From: Argentina anserina
Lineage: Eukaryota; Streptophyta; Magnoliopsida; Rosales; Rosaceae
Assembly: GCF_933775445.1 (NCBI RefSeq)
Contig: NC_065877.1
Coordinates: 33,864,694 to 33,928,693 of the forward strand
Length of the DNA: 64,000 bases
Reading direction: 5' to 3'
The position numbers and the translations under genes are program-made. Below the pieces are notes generated by a model. It had not been told where the DNA came from, ran no database searches, and worked only from the letters and a program-made list of their open reading frames with translations. Position 1 is the first letter of the stretch. Every line of letters begins with the position of its first letter. Below, piece after piece: positions 1 to 10,590 of the stretch.

Positions 1-124
1 AGTCTAAAATTGGGATCATTAACTTGTTTTTCACTTTCACTACTTAAAACCAAAAGAAAGTATCCTTGGAGGAAAAAAAAAACCGTGTAATTTGATTCAC
101 AGGACACACAGCAACTCAAACAAA

Positions 125-816
125 TTATGTTTTAGAGCAATCAGGGCAGCTAAAATAACCTTTAGCTTGACATTTGATGCAAGCAATGGATCTCTCTTTC
201 GATTCATCACCCCCTAGCGACTGATACAAGTCATCAATGAAAGTAAAACCAGCTACTTGACCTTCCTTAACTAATCCAGTTCCTTTACATGTTGAGCATG
301 CTAGCTTCCTCACATTACCGCATCTCTTGCACATTCCCAATGAACTGAACATCAACCCAAAGGTCACATATTTAGCACCAATTATAGAATCACAATATGA
401 AACTACTATTGTGAACTACCAAATGTAACAGAATCAGTAACATGTACAGTTTTCCAGTAGAGCTCAAAACAACTAAACAATACATTATACTGATTACTTT
501 TACTGAACTTGCAGAATCAAATATTGGAATCTCATTGATCATCATATTTCATTATTATAAAGATGCGATATTTAGATTAATTTAAAGATGAAATCCTTGA
601 ATTATAATAAAGATGCAATCTTTGGATTTTAAAATTGAAATTGTCGAAGCTAATGAAACACATTAAGAAAATGAAGAATTTTGAGATGGGTATGGTGTAT
701 TACCTGCGTTGAGAGCCAGAGATGAAAGCATCAAACTTTGGAGCAGCAATGGTGGCGCATAGAAGCAGAGTTCCAACTCCAAAACCCGCCAGTTCGCTTG
801 CAGTTATGTTGTCCAT
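125..816 (-). CDS. Small DnaJ-type cysteine-rich (zinc-finger) protein
   Basis: Two-exon model: exon 1 816-704, exon 2 344-125, giving 110 residues with stop TAA at 127-125. The ATG at 816 is chosen because it opens a conserved-looking N-terminus (MDNITASELAGFGVGTLLLC) that includes one hydrophobic stretch. The exon 1 donor (CGCAG/GTAATA) and the acceptor (GTTCAG at 350-345) keep the frame and give ...SQRSSLGMCKRC. Exon 2 has paired Cys motifs: CKRCG, CSTCKGTG, CIKCQAKG and CPDC. These resemble half of the Cys-rich domain of DnaJ/Hsp40, as in small plant DnaJ-related and BSD2-like proteins, which have no J domain. The family is linked to thiol or chaperone-type functions; the role here is inferred only. 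The intron (345-703) is AT-rich. A tRNA gene lies 99 bp upstream of the ATG on the other strand. Confidence 0.85.
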
Positions 817-915
817 GTCTCTGTACTGCTATCCGCTCCCAGAATGCAGATAAGTATAAACACTATATCCTCTAATATGTTTAAATAAATGTTATGAGAA
901 AGCAGTGCCAACAAT

Positions 916-989
916 GGCCTATTAGCTCAGCTGGTTAGAGCGTCGTGCTAATAACGCGAAGGTCACAGGTTCGAGACCTGTATGGGCCA
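916..989 (+). tRNA. tRNA-Ile (anticodon AAT)
   Basis: A complete cloverleaf can be folded by eye. Acceptor GGCCTAT pairs with ATGGGCC (one G-T pair), with discriminator A at 989. The D arm is GCTC/GAGC. The anticodon stem TCGTG/CGCGA encloses loop CTAATAA with anticodon AAT at 950-952. The T arm ACAGG/CCTGT encloses TTCGAGA. There is no intron. A run of T (CTTTTTC) follows at 991-997 as the Pol III terminator. Intact internal A and B boxes suggest a functional nuclear gene. Confidence 0.95.
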
Positions 990-1375
990 AACTTTTTCAT
1001 TTTTTTATTCTTCTAAAACTTTTCAGTTTCTGATGCTTTGGTATATTAGATCATTTAGAATTTGCCCAAGTGTTTGTTTGACAACGACATAATTTTCCTC
1101 TGCAGTTATTTGGTTTCTGTCTCTTTAAGGCAGTTCTAATGAAGAAGATAAACATCAAGAACATAAATGTGTTTGTATCGAAAAAAAGAAGAACATAAAT
1201 GTGAGAATAAAAATCGGCTCACAGAGTCACAGAAAGGTCCAACTCTATGAATAATATTATACGTACATACTAGCTAGCACAAGTACAGCATACAGAGCCA
1301 CTAGTAACTTATGCATAAGTTCATGGTGTTTATAGCTAGCTACAGTATGACTATAAAGGATCTTTAAATTTTAGT
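990..1375. other. Spacer between tRNA-Ile and the MYB 3' end
   Basis: About 390 bp with the tRNA terminator at its left end and probable MYB 3' untranslated sequence at its right end. The short phrase AAGAACATAAATGTG occurs twice (near 1156 and 1189). No gene is seen. Confidence 0.5.
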
Positions 1376-2700
1376 TCAAAATATGTAGCCTGAACCATAG
1401 ATATACTTATCAGAATGAATATTCTCTCCCCAAGAAAAATTGTTTGCCCTGGTAGCTGTAGCTCCATTGCGTATGGGCATTGCGGCTCCAGAAGATTTTG
1501 CTGTTATTACTTGATTCTGCTGCAAGGCTAATATGTTCCGGCACTCACTATTGCTATAGCTCGTGTGATGTTCCATGCGGTTAGCTACAGCGTGACCATG
1601 ATCATCATCTAGATTCCAGAGTTGTCCCCATAACCCTTGATCATCTTCTGATCCAATGTTGATGATGGCAGTGTTATCTGATGACCATATTGCAGATTCA
1701 ACAGCACTAGTAGTACCATCTAATTGGTTCATCGACACTAGTGCAGGAAAGCTTTGAACCTCGTCTATATTCGGGCATGTGAAAACCACATTCATCTCTT
1801 GAGTTGCCTGTGCCAGCTGCTGCAGCTCATCAGTGATGGAATTATCATTTCGTAATGCATTGCTCCAGGCCAAGGCTTCACCATGTCTTTGTGGAGCAGT
1901 ATTATTACTGGCTGATTTTATTTTCTTGTTTTCCTGATCATCCGCTATATGTTCCAGTTGTTGCTGCTTCTCTTTGAGGATATGAGCTTTTCGTTTTTGC
2001 TGCTTCTCGGTGCACTTGTCTTTCTTTTTGAAATGAGTTCTCCAGTAGTTCTTGATCTCATTATCTGTTCTCCCAGGCAAGTATCTAGCAATTGTAGACC
2101 ACCTGCAAATATTTGGACATAAAAGAACTGAATACTTATTCTACTTTAGAGGAAAATAGTGTAGTATCAAAGTCAGGTTACTTACTTGTTACCCCACAAA
2201 GCATGCAATTCAATAATAATGCCTTCCTCCAGAGGTGTTAAATGACCTCTCTTCAGTCCAGGCCTAAGATAATTCACCCATCTAAGTCTGCAACTTTTCC
2301 CACTTCTGTTCAACCCTGATCAACAAATTCCAACTCATCATGATCGAATATATAACAAAACCCTCATAACAGCAAGAGCAAGTGCTTGTTAATTCTTCGG
2401 ACTATCTGACTCAAGTGGTGAGGGTGAGTAGGCATTGTCAATATATATATATATAACCTGCAATGTAATAGGCAAAAAGGATTTTGCTCTTGTACGAGAA
2501 TTAACTAGCCAACAAGTTAGTATAAGACTTGAATGCATGAAGTAATTATTACCCGTGCACCTAGCAACAGAACTCCATCTTCCTTCTCCATACAAATTGA
2601 CATGCTCACTGAGCAGCTTATCCTCTTCAGGAGTCCAAGGACCTTTCCTCCAGCCGCCTCTTTCCGCAACACTGCCCCATGCCATCATCACACCAGCCAT
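1376..2700 (-). CDS. R2R3-MYB transcription factor
   Basis: Three exons: 2700-2553, 2315-2186 and 2102-1376, giving 334 residues ending in TGA at 1378-1376. The start is the ATG at 2700; an in-frame GTG at 2727 is not a plausible plant start. R2 begins [14 protein letters not shown] and continues [21 protein letters not shown]3 has [11 protein letters not shown] and ends in the hallmark [15 protein letters not shown]. Intron positions match the two conserved R2R3-MYB introns: one interrupts the Gly of CTG/LNR, the other follows WGNK/WST. The bHLH-interaction signature of R3 is not matched. After the repeats come a basic Lys/Gln-rich stretch and an acidic Trp-containing motif ([15 protein letters not shown], roughly 80 residues before the end) that looks like an activation motif. 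This is a DNA-binding nuclear regulator by family. Its subgroup cannot be fixed by eye; the MYB48/59 and MYB62/108 lineages are the nearest in my recollection. Confidence 0.92.
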
Positions 2701-2821
2701 GTTCCTCAATTTTTCTTGCAAGTTCACAATTGGATGCTCTGTATATCTTTCTCTAGCTCTCTGTGTTAATCTATCTATTACTTGGATCGATATTGCATAT
2801 CAATGCATGGCCTAATCCCTC

Positions 2822-2839
2822 TATATATATATATATTTA
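2822..2839 (-). promoter_or_regulatory. Candidate TATA box of the MYB gene
   Basis: An alternating TA run (reading CTAAATATATATATATA on the minus strand) sits about 120 bp upstream of the MYB ATG, a usual distance for a plant TATA box plus a short leader. It could also be a simple repeat. Confidence 0.4.
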
Positions 2840-4755
2840 GATGTACATGTCAGAATCAGTGAGAGCAACAGCAAGCACTCCAATTGATTATCTCAGTGGT
2901 CAAGATTTTTGAACCAAATCTCTGTTTCAGTCTCTTCATGAATTGACCTTTCCATCAGCAAATTTGAGTCTAAGTGTTCCGACACGGTTTCTATCACCAG
3001 CTCAACAATTGTGATCCAGTTGTATTACTACAAGTGTATCTTCTAACTCCTACTCACAGTAGTATATTCCGTAAGATTAGACAAACCAAGATTTATACAC
3101 ATATATTCTTAGTTTAGCTGAAATAAGATAGCTGGTGGGGTTGTTGATGTCTCCTTGAAAGTGGCTGCTGTTGCAATCAGTTTGCCACATCTGTAATGTA
3201 ACAGTACCATACTCTGGTACTGACCTTGTTTTTTTAAAAAGAGATAGAAGTTTCTGGGATGCCATTTCAGGTAATGGGGACTGTAAAGACGGGAAAGGAG
3301 GAACAATGGCTTTGATAATGAGTCACGTATCCTACACCTGTCCTCTAAATTTCTAAAATATATCTAAGTAGGCTTATTTGGAAAGATTTGAGCACTTCAA
3401 TTGGTTTTGAGTCATTTGTTTAAGGCAAGTGTTGAATGCTTTTTTATAGGTATTGCTGGTAATAGAAACTTTGTATTAGTAATAACTAATAAGAGAGACT
3501 TCAAGATCTTGTAAAGTTTGAAGATTACACTATGACATGCTTGATTTGATTGTTCCAAAAGAAAATCTATAAAGTTTTGCTGATGTTCTCTAATCTCTTA
3601 TTAATCATCAGAATCAGTTTGGAATTATGACAGACAGCTAGACATCAAGAGAACTTCTGCTCCACCAAACTTTTGAGTCATATTATTAATTACTTAACTT
3701 CTTACCATGAAACACGTACAACTCTTTGTTGGGGAAACTGGGGACTATTCCTGTGATCAATCTTCCATTTCTTTTTGCTAAATGTATATGACATATAGTA
3801 CATATGTTCTAGAAGGATTTAACTAGGCAAGACCTGCATATTGTGACCCAGCAAACCACTAGTTAATTAGAACTTCAGTTTATTTATTCATCTCTCCTTT
3901 TGGTCTTCCTCCTTTTGATGATGGCTAACAACTCAGTAAATCAAAGTCTCAAAGAAGAAATGGTCCCCCTTTCCTAGTTTTGCATAATAATTCTGCACAG
4001 TATAATGTAGATGATTGGGAATTTGGGAACCTCTCAAATTTACAGAAATCTCATAATACCTAATAAATCACTCCACTACTATAAGATGACGAATTAACAC
4101 GTAGTACTAGTGGATGCTAAAGAATAACAACAAGAGCAACACAAAAAAGAACAATGCTGATGTTAAGGACTGCAAAAAACTTGTTAGCCGTGGTTAGTCT
4201 ATGAAGCTGATCATAGACTCATAGTTGAACCGGTCGATGGACAAGTTCATTAAGGAAATCATAGTATGAAATTGCAATGGCTTATTGGATTCTGGGGTTT
4301 TAACTTTTAAGTGATGCACGCGCAGTGCCAGGGTGAGATATGTCTGACACTGTGGCTTGGAAAGGGATTAAGGCTAGGGAGGAAGGAGATATGCAAGGTG
4401 TAGGGCTGGTGGGTTAGGTTTTGGCGATCGAGTTGGGTTCTGTAGGGGATCAGAGTTGAAAGCTAGGCATGCTAGAAGATGATCATTAGTGAGAAACAAG
4501 GTGCTGAGCTGTATGAATTAACGTGTTAGCAACTGCTTTATAGCAGTGTCATGGGTTCAATGTATTCTTATAGCAGTGCTTTATGTTTCATTGCTTCACC
4601 TACAATCTGCTAGTGCTGAAGTGTTTACATATTTTGGGAAGTTGTGATGCATCTGAATTTTTAGCTCAAACACTGGATTAGATAACTTACCAGTAAGTCA
4701 GGTTGAATTGTCAATTTCTCATTGCTAAACCATGAACTTTTAATTTGGTGACTTA
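2840..4755. other. MYB upstream region, no gene seen
   Basis: About 1.9 kb of AT-rich sequence. Short open frames on both strands around 3077-3356 overlap one another and show no family motif, so they are treated as chance. Distal MYB regulatory sequence may be present, but no specific site stands out. Confidence 0.4.
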
Positions 4756-4925
4756 GGTTGTGTTTGGTATAGCTGAGCTTATAGAAAAAACTGGCTTATG
4801 TTGATTTATTTTAAAAAATAAATAGCTGATAAGTAAAGTAGCTGATTGTTTGGTAAACTGACTTATATAAGTGACTGTTTGTAGCATAAGTCATACCAGA
4901 ACGTTTAGTAAACTCAAACGGGCTT
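4756..4925. repeat. MITE-like repeat end (GGTTGTGTTTGGTA type)
   Basis: The segment begins GGTTGTGTTTGGTA and contains repeated AGCT, CTTAT and GTTTGGTA words typical of small non-autonomous DNA transposons. The same 14-base end occurs inverted at 8971-8984. The right boundary here is approximate, and no target duplication was found. Confidence 0.4.
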
Positions 4926-5791
4926 ATGCTTTTAATTTGTCAAATGATCAATTTAGACTTGTAAGATAAATAAATTATTGTAAAATAGTGTTTCATATGA
5001 TTAATATTGAATAGTTTTAAAATTTGTTAATTCAATATATTCTTAACATTACAAGTTGATTTTGATTATGTAACTACATAATAATCCGTTTGCGTATTTT
5101 GATTTTGCCACAAGAGTTTTGGGACTCATGCTATATATATGAAGAGATATTCAGAAATTTTACAAACTTACATTAATTATATTCCTATCCAAAATGAAGA
5201 ACATAGGAATACATATATGATATTCACTTTTAGCTTTCAAATACATAAATGATATTGATTCAAGATTAGTATATATTTTCAATACATAAATGTGAATATG
5301 AATCTGGACATAAATCATTGGTCTCAAACTAAAATGCAATCACTTCTGCTATATACACTTGTAACACTAGAGGTTGCAAGTGTCATTTCTTTCCCAACAC
5401 ATAAAATATAAAATATTCATTGTCTTTGATTGCAACTTGCGAACTGAGCAGCCAATTCATATGTTCACTAAATATTAAAACAAAAACCACAAACATTTTA
5501 ACAAAAAGAAGATCAGTGAAATATTAAGTTTCAAAACACAACCATCAGGCTGACCCGGGATCTGAGCATAACATCAGTGAACGTGCCCCCTTTGTCAATG
5601 CCAAGTCTATATATATTACTCATCGATGAAGCTTCATCTAACCAGCCTTTTGTTATAAGAAAATTCATGGACACATCCCAAACTGAATTTTAGTTGCGCC
5701 TTGAGCCTTTCCGAGTCATCAACTAGTCCACAAAACATATCAAACAGTACCCTTCATACGTTTAATAATTCTGATTGTGTCGTTCTGTTGG
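4926..5791. other. AT-rich spacer downstream of the PPR pseudogene
   Basis: Low-complexity AT-rich sequence without coding signal. The right part may hold the former 3' untranslated region of the PPR gene. Confidence 0.4.
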
Positions 5792-7602
5792 TCAACAAGA
5801 AAAGTTCATAAAATCACTGATGTCAGTAAAATTATAAGCAACAGTCATGTGCAGGCTGATCTTCTTGAGCACCAAATGAATCTCATTGACATCTGGATGC
5901 GAAATATCCCCTCCAACGAAAATTGTGCAACTTATTCCCAATCTCTGTCCAACTACATGCATTTTGCTTCTTGACTCCACGCTCTCTCATCAAACTCCTC
6001 ACTTTAGCAACATCTTTCCACTTTCCGACAGCTGCATATATATTAGACAATATGACATAAGGCCCATAATTTAGAGGATCCAAATCTATCATATTCTTAG
6101 CAGCCAGTTCCCTTATTTCAATTTTTGAATGAACACTAGACCCTGAAAGAAGAGCACCCCATATCCCAAAGTCTGCTGCAAATGGCATATCTTAGATCAA
6201 CTTGCAAGCTTTCTCCAACTGACCTACTCGACTCAATACATCAACCAAGCAAGCATAGTGCTCTGACATAGGGTTGATGCCATAGTTATTTACCATTGAA
6301 TCAAACAAATCCATGCTCTCATTCACCTTCCTTGCACGAGCACAAGCAGATAAGACACTGAGAAATGTTATGTCATCGGGTTCAAAGTCAATCAGCCTCA
6401 TCTGGTTGAAAAAAGCAACAGCTTTCCCATAAAGATCGTGCTATGCAAATGTAGCAACAATGGTGTTCCATGAGACATGGTCCGAACTCTCAATTTATTT
6501 AAAAGCCAACTCAGAATCAAGAATCAAACCACATCTACAGTACATGGTAATCAAAGCATTACACATGGAGACATTTGATTCGAGGCCGTTTTTTTATAAT
6601 GAGCATATGAGCTTGTCTTCCATCTTTCAGTAACGCAAGAATAGAACAGGCCATAAGAACATAAACAAGGGACCAGTTATCCGGACACAAACCAATCTTC
6701 AACTTTTGTGAATGTAGCTTCAATGCTTCCTCTCCCCTGCCACTTTGTGCATAGCCTGCAAATAAAAAGAGCGAGACAAATGAGTAGGATTATAGTCAAA
6801 CCAAGTATGCATAAAAGGTGCTAAGTAAATGCTTTCAAAATCATGAAAAATATCTTGATACATCAAACTATTGGAGATATAGTTGAACTACATTTTAAGT
6901 ACTCGATCCAAATCTCAACAACAGTACAATAACTAGATACTGGTGTTTCTCGATCTATAAGTTGTTCACTTTGTTAAAGTAGAGTACTAGACATCACTAC
7001 ATCATGCTCATGAACACACACTACCGAATGATGGTTTTTCTAATGGACTAGCATACCTGTTATCATAGCATTCCAACAGGCATCATCCTTGAACCGAATG
7101 TCGTCAAATAAATCTCTAGCTTCTTCCACACTACCCTCCTTACAGTACCCAATTATCATAGAAGTCATTACAACCACATTTTTTTCTGGCATCTGTTTGT
7201 ACAATTCCAATGCTTCATCAAACCTCCCATTCTCCAGATACCCACTAATCATCATAGTCCACGAAACCTGATTCCTCCGCAGCATGACATCAAACAACCC
7301 CTAGCCTTCTCTATCTCTCCTCTCTTCCCATATCCATCTATCATTGCAGTATAAGAAACAACATCCCTACAAGGCATCTTCTCAAAAAGCATACTAGCTT
7401 CCTCCACCCGATCACACTTTAAAAGCCCAGGTATCATAGCATTCCAAGAAGCAGTGTTCCTCTTGGGCATGGCTTTAAAATAGTCAAAAGCCTCATCAAC
7501 CATCCCATTTTCGATGCACCCGGCTACCATTGAGTTATATGACACCACTTTCCTGAAAGGCATCATTTCAAACAACCGCTTTGATTCTCGAAAGCGGCCA
7601 TT

Positions 7603-8070
7603 TTACCCTCTCGACTTTGGATCTTAGCACCCCAAAAGTCTGTCTGTACAAACGATCTAGGCCTGTATTCGGAGTTTCCCTGGGGTTGGTAAGGCGAAAT
7701 GGGGCCACCCTAGCCCATTGAGTGCTCTACCTCGGGCCATCGACATCATACGCTCTACTGAAATAGATTTCGCGGAAAACCAGCTATATCCGATCTTGGT
7801 TGGCCTTTCACCCCTAGCCACAAGTCATCCCCTTTCCCATGCTTTTTCTGAGGTCAAAACCCAACTACACCGCTCTATAGTTCTTCACTAGTCGTACAAG
7901 AAGGTAAGAAGAACTTACTTTTCTAGAGGGAATTGAATCATTGTTTGTCAATCAATAATGCCTCAACTTGATAAATTCACGTATTTCACACAATTCTTCT
8001 GGTCATGCCTTTTCCTCTTTACTTTCTATATTCCCATATGCAATGATGGAGATGGATTCCTTGGGATTAG
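7603..8070. other. Nuclear insertion of mitochondrial DNA (NUMT) inside the PPR gene
   Basis: About 470 bp interrupts PPR coding sequence. It holds a mitochondrial 26S rRNA segment in reverse orientation, a spacer of about 125 bp, and the first part of mitochondrial atp8. PPR coding sequence resumes on both sides (DVVT-stop-NAL before, NGRFRESKRLF after), so the insertion point lies within one repeat. The right junction has GATTAG, which fits both the atp8 sequence and the PPR codons. This microhomology is expected of end-joining. Roughly four PPR codons appear to be missing at the site. Confidence 0.88.
7607..7831 (-). pseudogene. rrn26: Mitochondrial 26S (LSU) rRNA fragment
   Basis: Read on the minus strand, this is a piece of large-subunit rRNA domain II. 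Landmarks are GGATGACTTGTGGCTAGGGG, TGAAAGGCCAA, ATAGCTGGTTTTCCGCGAAA, GGTAGAGCACT and GGTGCTAAGATCCAAAGTC. Words such as ATCGGATATAGCTGG and CCTAGATCGTTTGTACAGAC match plant mitochondrial 26S as I know it, rather than plastid 23S. The fragment lacks both ends of the rRNA and cannot function. Confidence 0.88.
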
Positions 8071-8122
8071 AGCGTTTCATGTGACCACGTCTCTTTGGGG
8101 CATTTGGTCGAACACTTGGTGA
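7958..8122 (+). pseudogene. atp8: Mitochondrial atp8 (orfB) 5' fragment, fused to antisense PPR sequence
   Basis: From ATG 7958 the frame reads [20 protein letters not shown] and continues to NDGDGFLGI, the N-terminal 37 residues of plant mitochondrial ATP synthase subunit 8. Similarity stops at about 8070. There the frame runs into the reverse complement of the PPR gene and ends at TGA 8120-8122, making a 54-codon chimeric frame. The 125 bp before the ATG (7832-7957) are probably mitochondrial too, perhaps the atp8 leader. The C-terminal three-quarters of atp8 is absent, and no nuclear expression signal is visible. Confidence 0.88.
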
Positions 8123-8235
8123 GCATCTTCAATTTGACTTGCTCGAAACAAAGAGCCAATCTTGAGGTTGCAAGCGTATACATCTTGAGTTGAGAAAAGC
8201 CTGACCAATTGGGTTATGTACAAAAATTCATACAT

Positions 8236-9234
8236 GAGCATATAATCCAACACGAAATAAAATCAAATTTTCAAACCCTGAGTCAAAGCAAATGAATATA
8301 CAAGAACAACATGCTAGCAAAGACACCATATCAATACATGATCAACTACCCGAAGTCTAGAATCAAAAACGCACATGTAGTTGTTTGGATGAAAACGCTG
8401 GAAATCGACGAGTGTTCCGGTCAAAGGCTGCGCAATTGCGTAACAAAAACAACAACAATCCAATGAGTGATCGGAGAAGAGAGAAAAGAGAGAAATCTGG
8501 AAAGGTGAGAGGGTGGTGTATACCAAGCATGATCTGATCGGGTCGGCCGGACCTTCAATTCCTGGTACGGATCTAATTCTGGTGGGATTTCGGATCCTCG
8601 ATTCCAGCAAATGCGTCGTCAGAGCGATGGATCACAGAGGCAAGCGAGAGAGAAATACAGAGAGAGGCGCTTGGTTATGGCTTCGGAGTTTCATCACATA
8701 TGGTGGAGGAAGAGAGAGAGAGTTTCGAGGTTAGGTACATAATGTAATTATATCACGTTGTTGAGGGTACCCAATGAGATTTTGAAAATTTCATTTAAGT
8801 TTCGCTACAATATTCCACGTGTAAGCTCAGCTTCAGCTTCTAAAATGAGGTGGGGAGCAGCTTCTGCTTATATGAAGAAAAAGGCACAGCTTTTGGAAGC
8901 TGGAAGGGAGAAGCCAAGTTACCAAACATGATGGGGAGCTTAGCTTATAATCACCAGAGGTCATAAGTCTTACCAAACACAACCTTACTTTTCATCAAAG
9001 TGATATTGATTATTGAAAATTTAGATAATTTTTGGTTCACAATTTGTAAATAAGGCTCCAATTATAATAACTAAAATACTTAACAGGACCAAAAGTAAAA
9101 ATCTATCAATAATAGTACTAAAAAATGATCGAGTTTTGCTACACAAGAAATGATAGAAATTCTTTGTGATACAAGAGAACATGTCAAACAAATGACGTAT
9201 GAGACAATGCTAAAGAACGTTGAACAACCACGAT
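8236..9234. other. Region upstream of the PPR pseudogene
   Basis: About 1 kb. The left half may be the old PPR leader or promoter. Short open frames on both strands at 8314-8734 overlap and carry no family motif. The right half holds a MITE-like end (separate entry). No other gene is seen. Confidence 0.35.
8816..8984. repeat. MITE-like repeat end, inverted relative to 4756
   Basis: The segment ends TACCAAACACAACC, the exact inverse of the end at 4756-4769, and is rich in AGCTT and AAGCT words. Its left boundary is uncertain. The bases after 8984 do not match those before 4756, so no shared target duplication supports one large element. Confidence 0.4.
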
Positions 9235-10000
9235 TGTAACGACCCTAAAATTTCGAGCCTAAAAACTCAAAATTTAAAGTCGTTAAACACCAAACAATCT
9301 CGATGAAATCGAAATCATTTAAAATGCCACAGCGGATCATCTCTGAGTTCAAAATACAACTCAGTCAAACCGATTATTACAATCCAAATTATAATTCAAC
9401 ATTATAACAAATGGAAATGTATAATCCTCACAACAACCTCACAAGATAGTCACACAAATTCCTCACACAAGCTGGAGATAAATAACTTCAAGTCCTCTGA
9501 GCGGTCCGTCAATTCCCGCTAATCCACACCTGCGGAGTTATCCACTACACCATTGAATTGGTGCACCGGGATTGTAAACACAAACCCGGTAAGCTTTACA
9601 GCTCGTATGAGTAAAATGAAAATATACAACTCGCATATCAATATATACGAAAATCCAGAAATCAAACAAATATAAACACACTCATGAGTCAATGGACGAC
9701 CCATCTGGTCGTCCCAAAGAAATATGAAATAAAACGCTCATGAGAAATTAAGTAACCCTTCTGGTTACCCAAATGCATTTATATTACGGGTACCAAGAAC
9801 GCTAGTACACATCTGTTACCCCTCTCGTAATACACCGCCGATATTGGATAGCCACCCGCTACCCAACATCCAAAACAATCTGAGTACCCATGAGCAGATA
9901 ACCACCCGTTACCTCACATGCAGTACTACGGCAGACAGACTAGAGCTCTAACTGTATCGTAACTTTCGCCCGGCCAAAGGCTAGGTTCCGACTTGCCAAA

Positions 10001-10590
10001 CACGTACAATAATCTCACATCATATTGTACCAAATCACGTCCGAAGACAAATCAACATTTTAACAATCTCAATGTTAAAATCACGTACAATAATCTCACA
10101 TCATATTGTACCAAAAATCAAGTCCGAAGACAAATCAACATTTTAACAATCTCCATGTTAAAATCACGTACAATAATCTCACATCATATTGTACAAATCA
10201 AAATCACATGCTCGATATATAAATCTCGTCATCAAAATGACATAAAACACGATAAAATCATAACAGTATATTATATAGCAAACTATATATATATGTACAT
10301 ATTTACCATTTATACAATATATATATAATCCATTATATCATATACATGTCATATTTCATAAACACGTCCGAAGACAAAACATTTTAACAAACTCATGTTA
10401 AAACCATGTACAATAATCACACATCTTATTGTACAAAAATCAAATCACATGCTCAATATTTAATTCTCGTCATCGAAATGACCAATTCCAATGAATTCAT
10501 AACAGTATATAATATAGCAAACTATATATATATGTACTTATTACCATTTATACAATATATATGTAATCCACTATATCGTATACATGTCGT
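10001..10590. repeat. Tandem repeats inside the LTR
   Basis: A unit of about 82 bp starting CACGTACAATAATCTCACAT recurs at 10001, 10082 and 10165, with a diverged piece near 10363. A longer block (about 10205-10330) with AACTATATATATATGTAC is repeated at 10441-10570. The related LTR at 33308 has only one copy of this block. Confidence 0.75.

Larger units (their letters stand above)
5792..8235 (-). pseudogene. PPR protein pseudogene (PLS class, E/E+ type), split by mitochondrial DNA
   Basis: In pieces on the minus strand this reads as a pentatricopeptide repeat protein. The first segment, from ATG 8235, includes [17 protein letters not shown] and then meets an in-frame TGA where Trp is expected. 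The gene is next interrupted by foreign DNA (about 8070-7603) and resumes with NGRFRESKRLFEMMPFRKVV. A one-base shift near 7300 (KARG/LFDV) moves it to another frame with GRFDEALELYKQMPEKNVVV. A 311-bp intron (7066-6756, GTATGC...TTTGCAG) precedes YAQSGRGEEALKL. Later lesions are a frameshift at an A run near 6592, stop codons near 6497, 6442 and 6192, and another frameshift near 5926. The last part (GPYVILSNIYAAVGKWKDVA, then VGGDISHPDVNEIH in the next frame) is the E/E+ region; no DYW domain is present. Intact relatives act in organelle RNA editing or processing; this copy cannot. Confidence 0.92.

Noticed and set aside
2701..2727. Upstream start for the MYB gene
   Set aside because: It would start at GTG. 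The first ATG is at 2700 and the MYB repeat follows normally.
7607..7831. Plastid 23S rRNA as source of the rRNA fragment
   Set aside because: The words around ATCGGATATAGCTGG and the adjacent atp8 start point to mitochondrial, not plastid, DNA.
4756..8984. One transposon spanning the whole PPR region
   Set aside because: Flanking bases (GTGACTTA and TTACTTTT) do not match as a target duplication. Kept only as a finding about inverted ends.
10001..10590. Regularly spaced repeats that could suggest a CRISPR-like array
   Set aside because: The units are adjacent tandem copies of about 82 bp with no unique spacers, inside a plant LTR.
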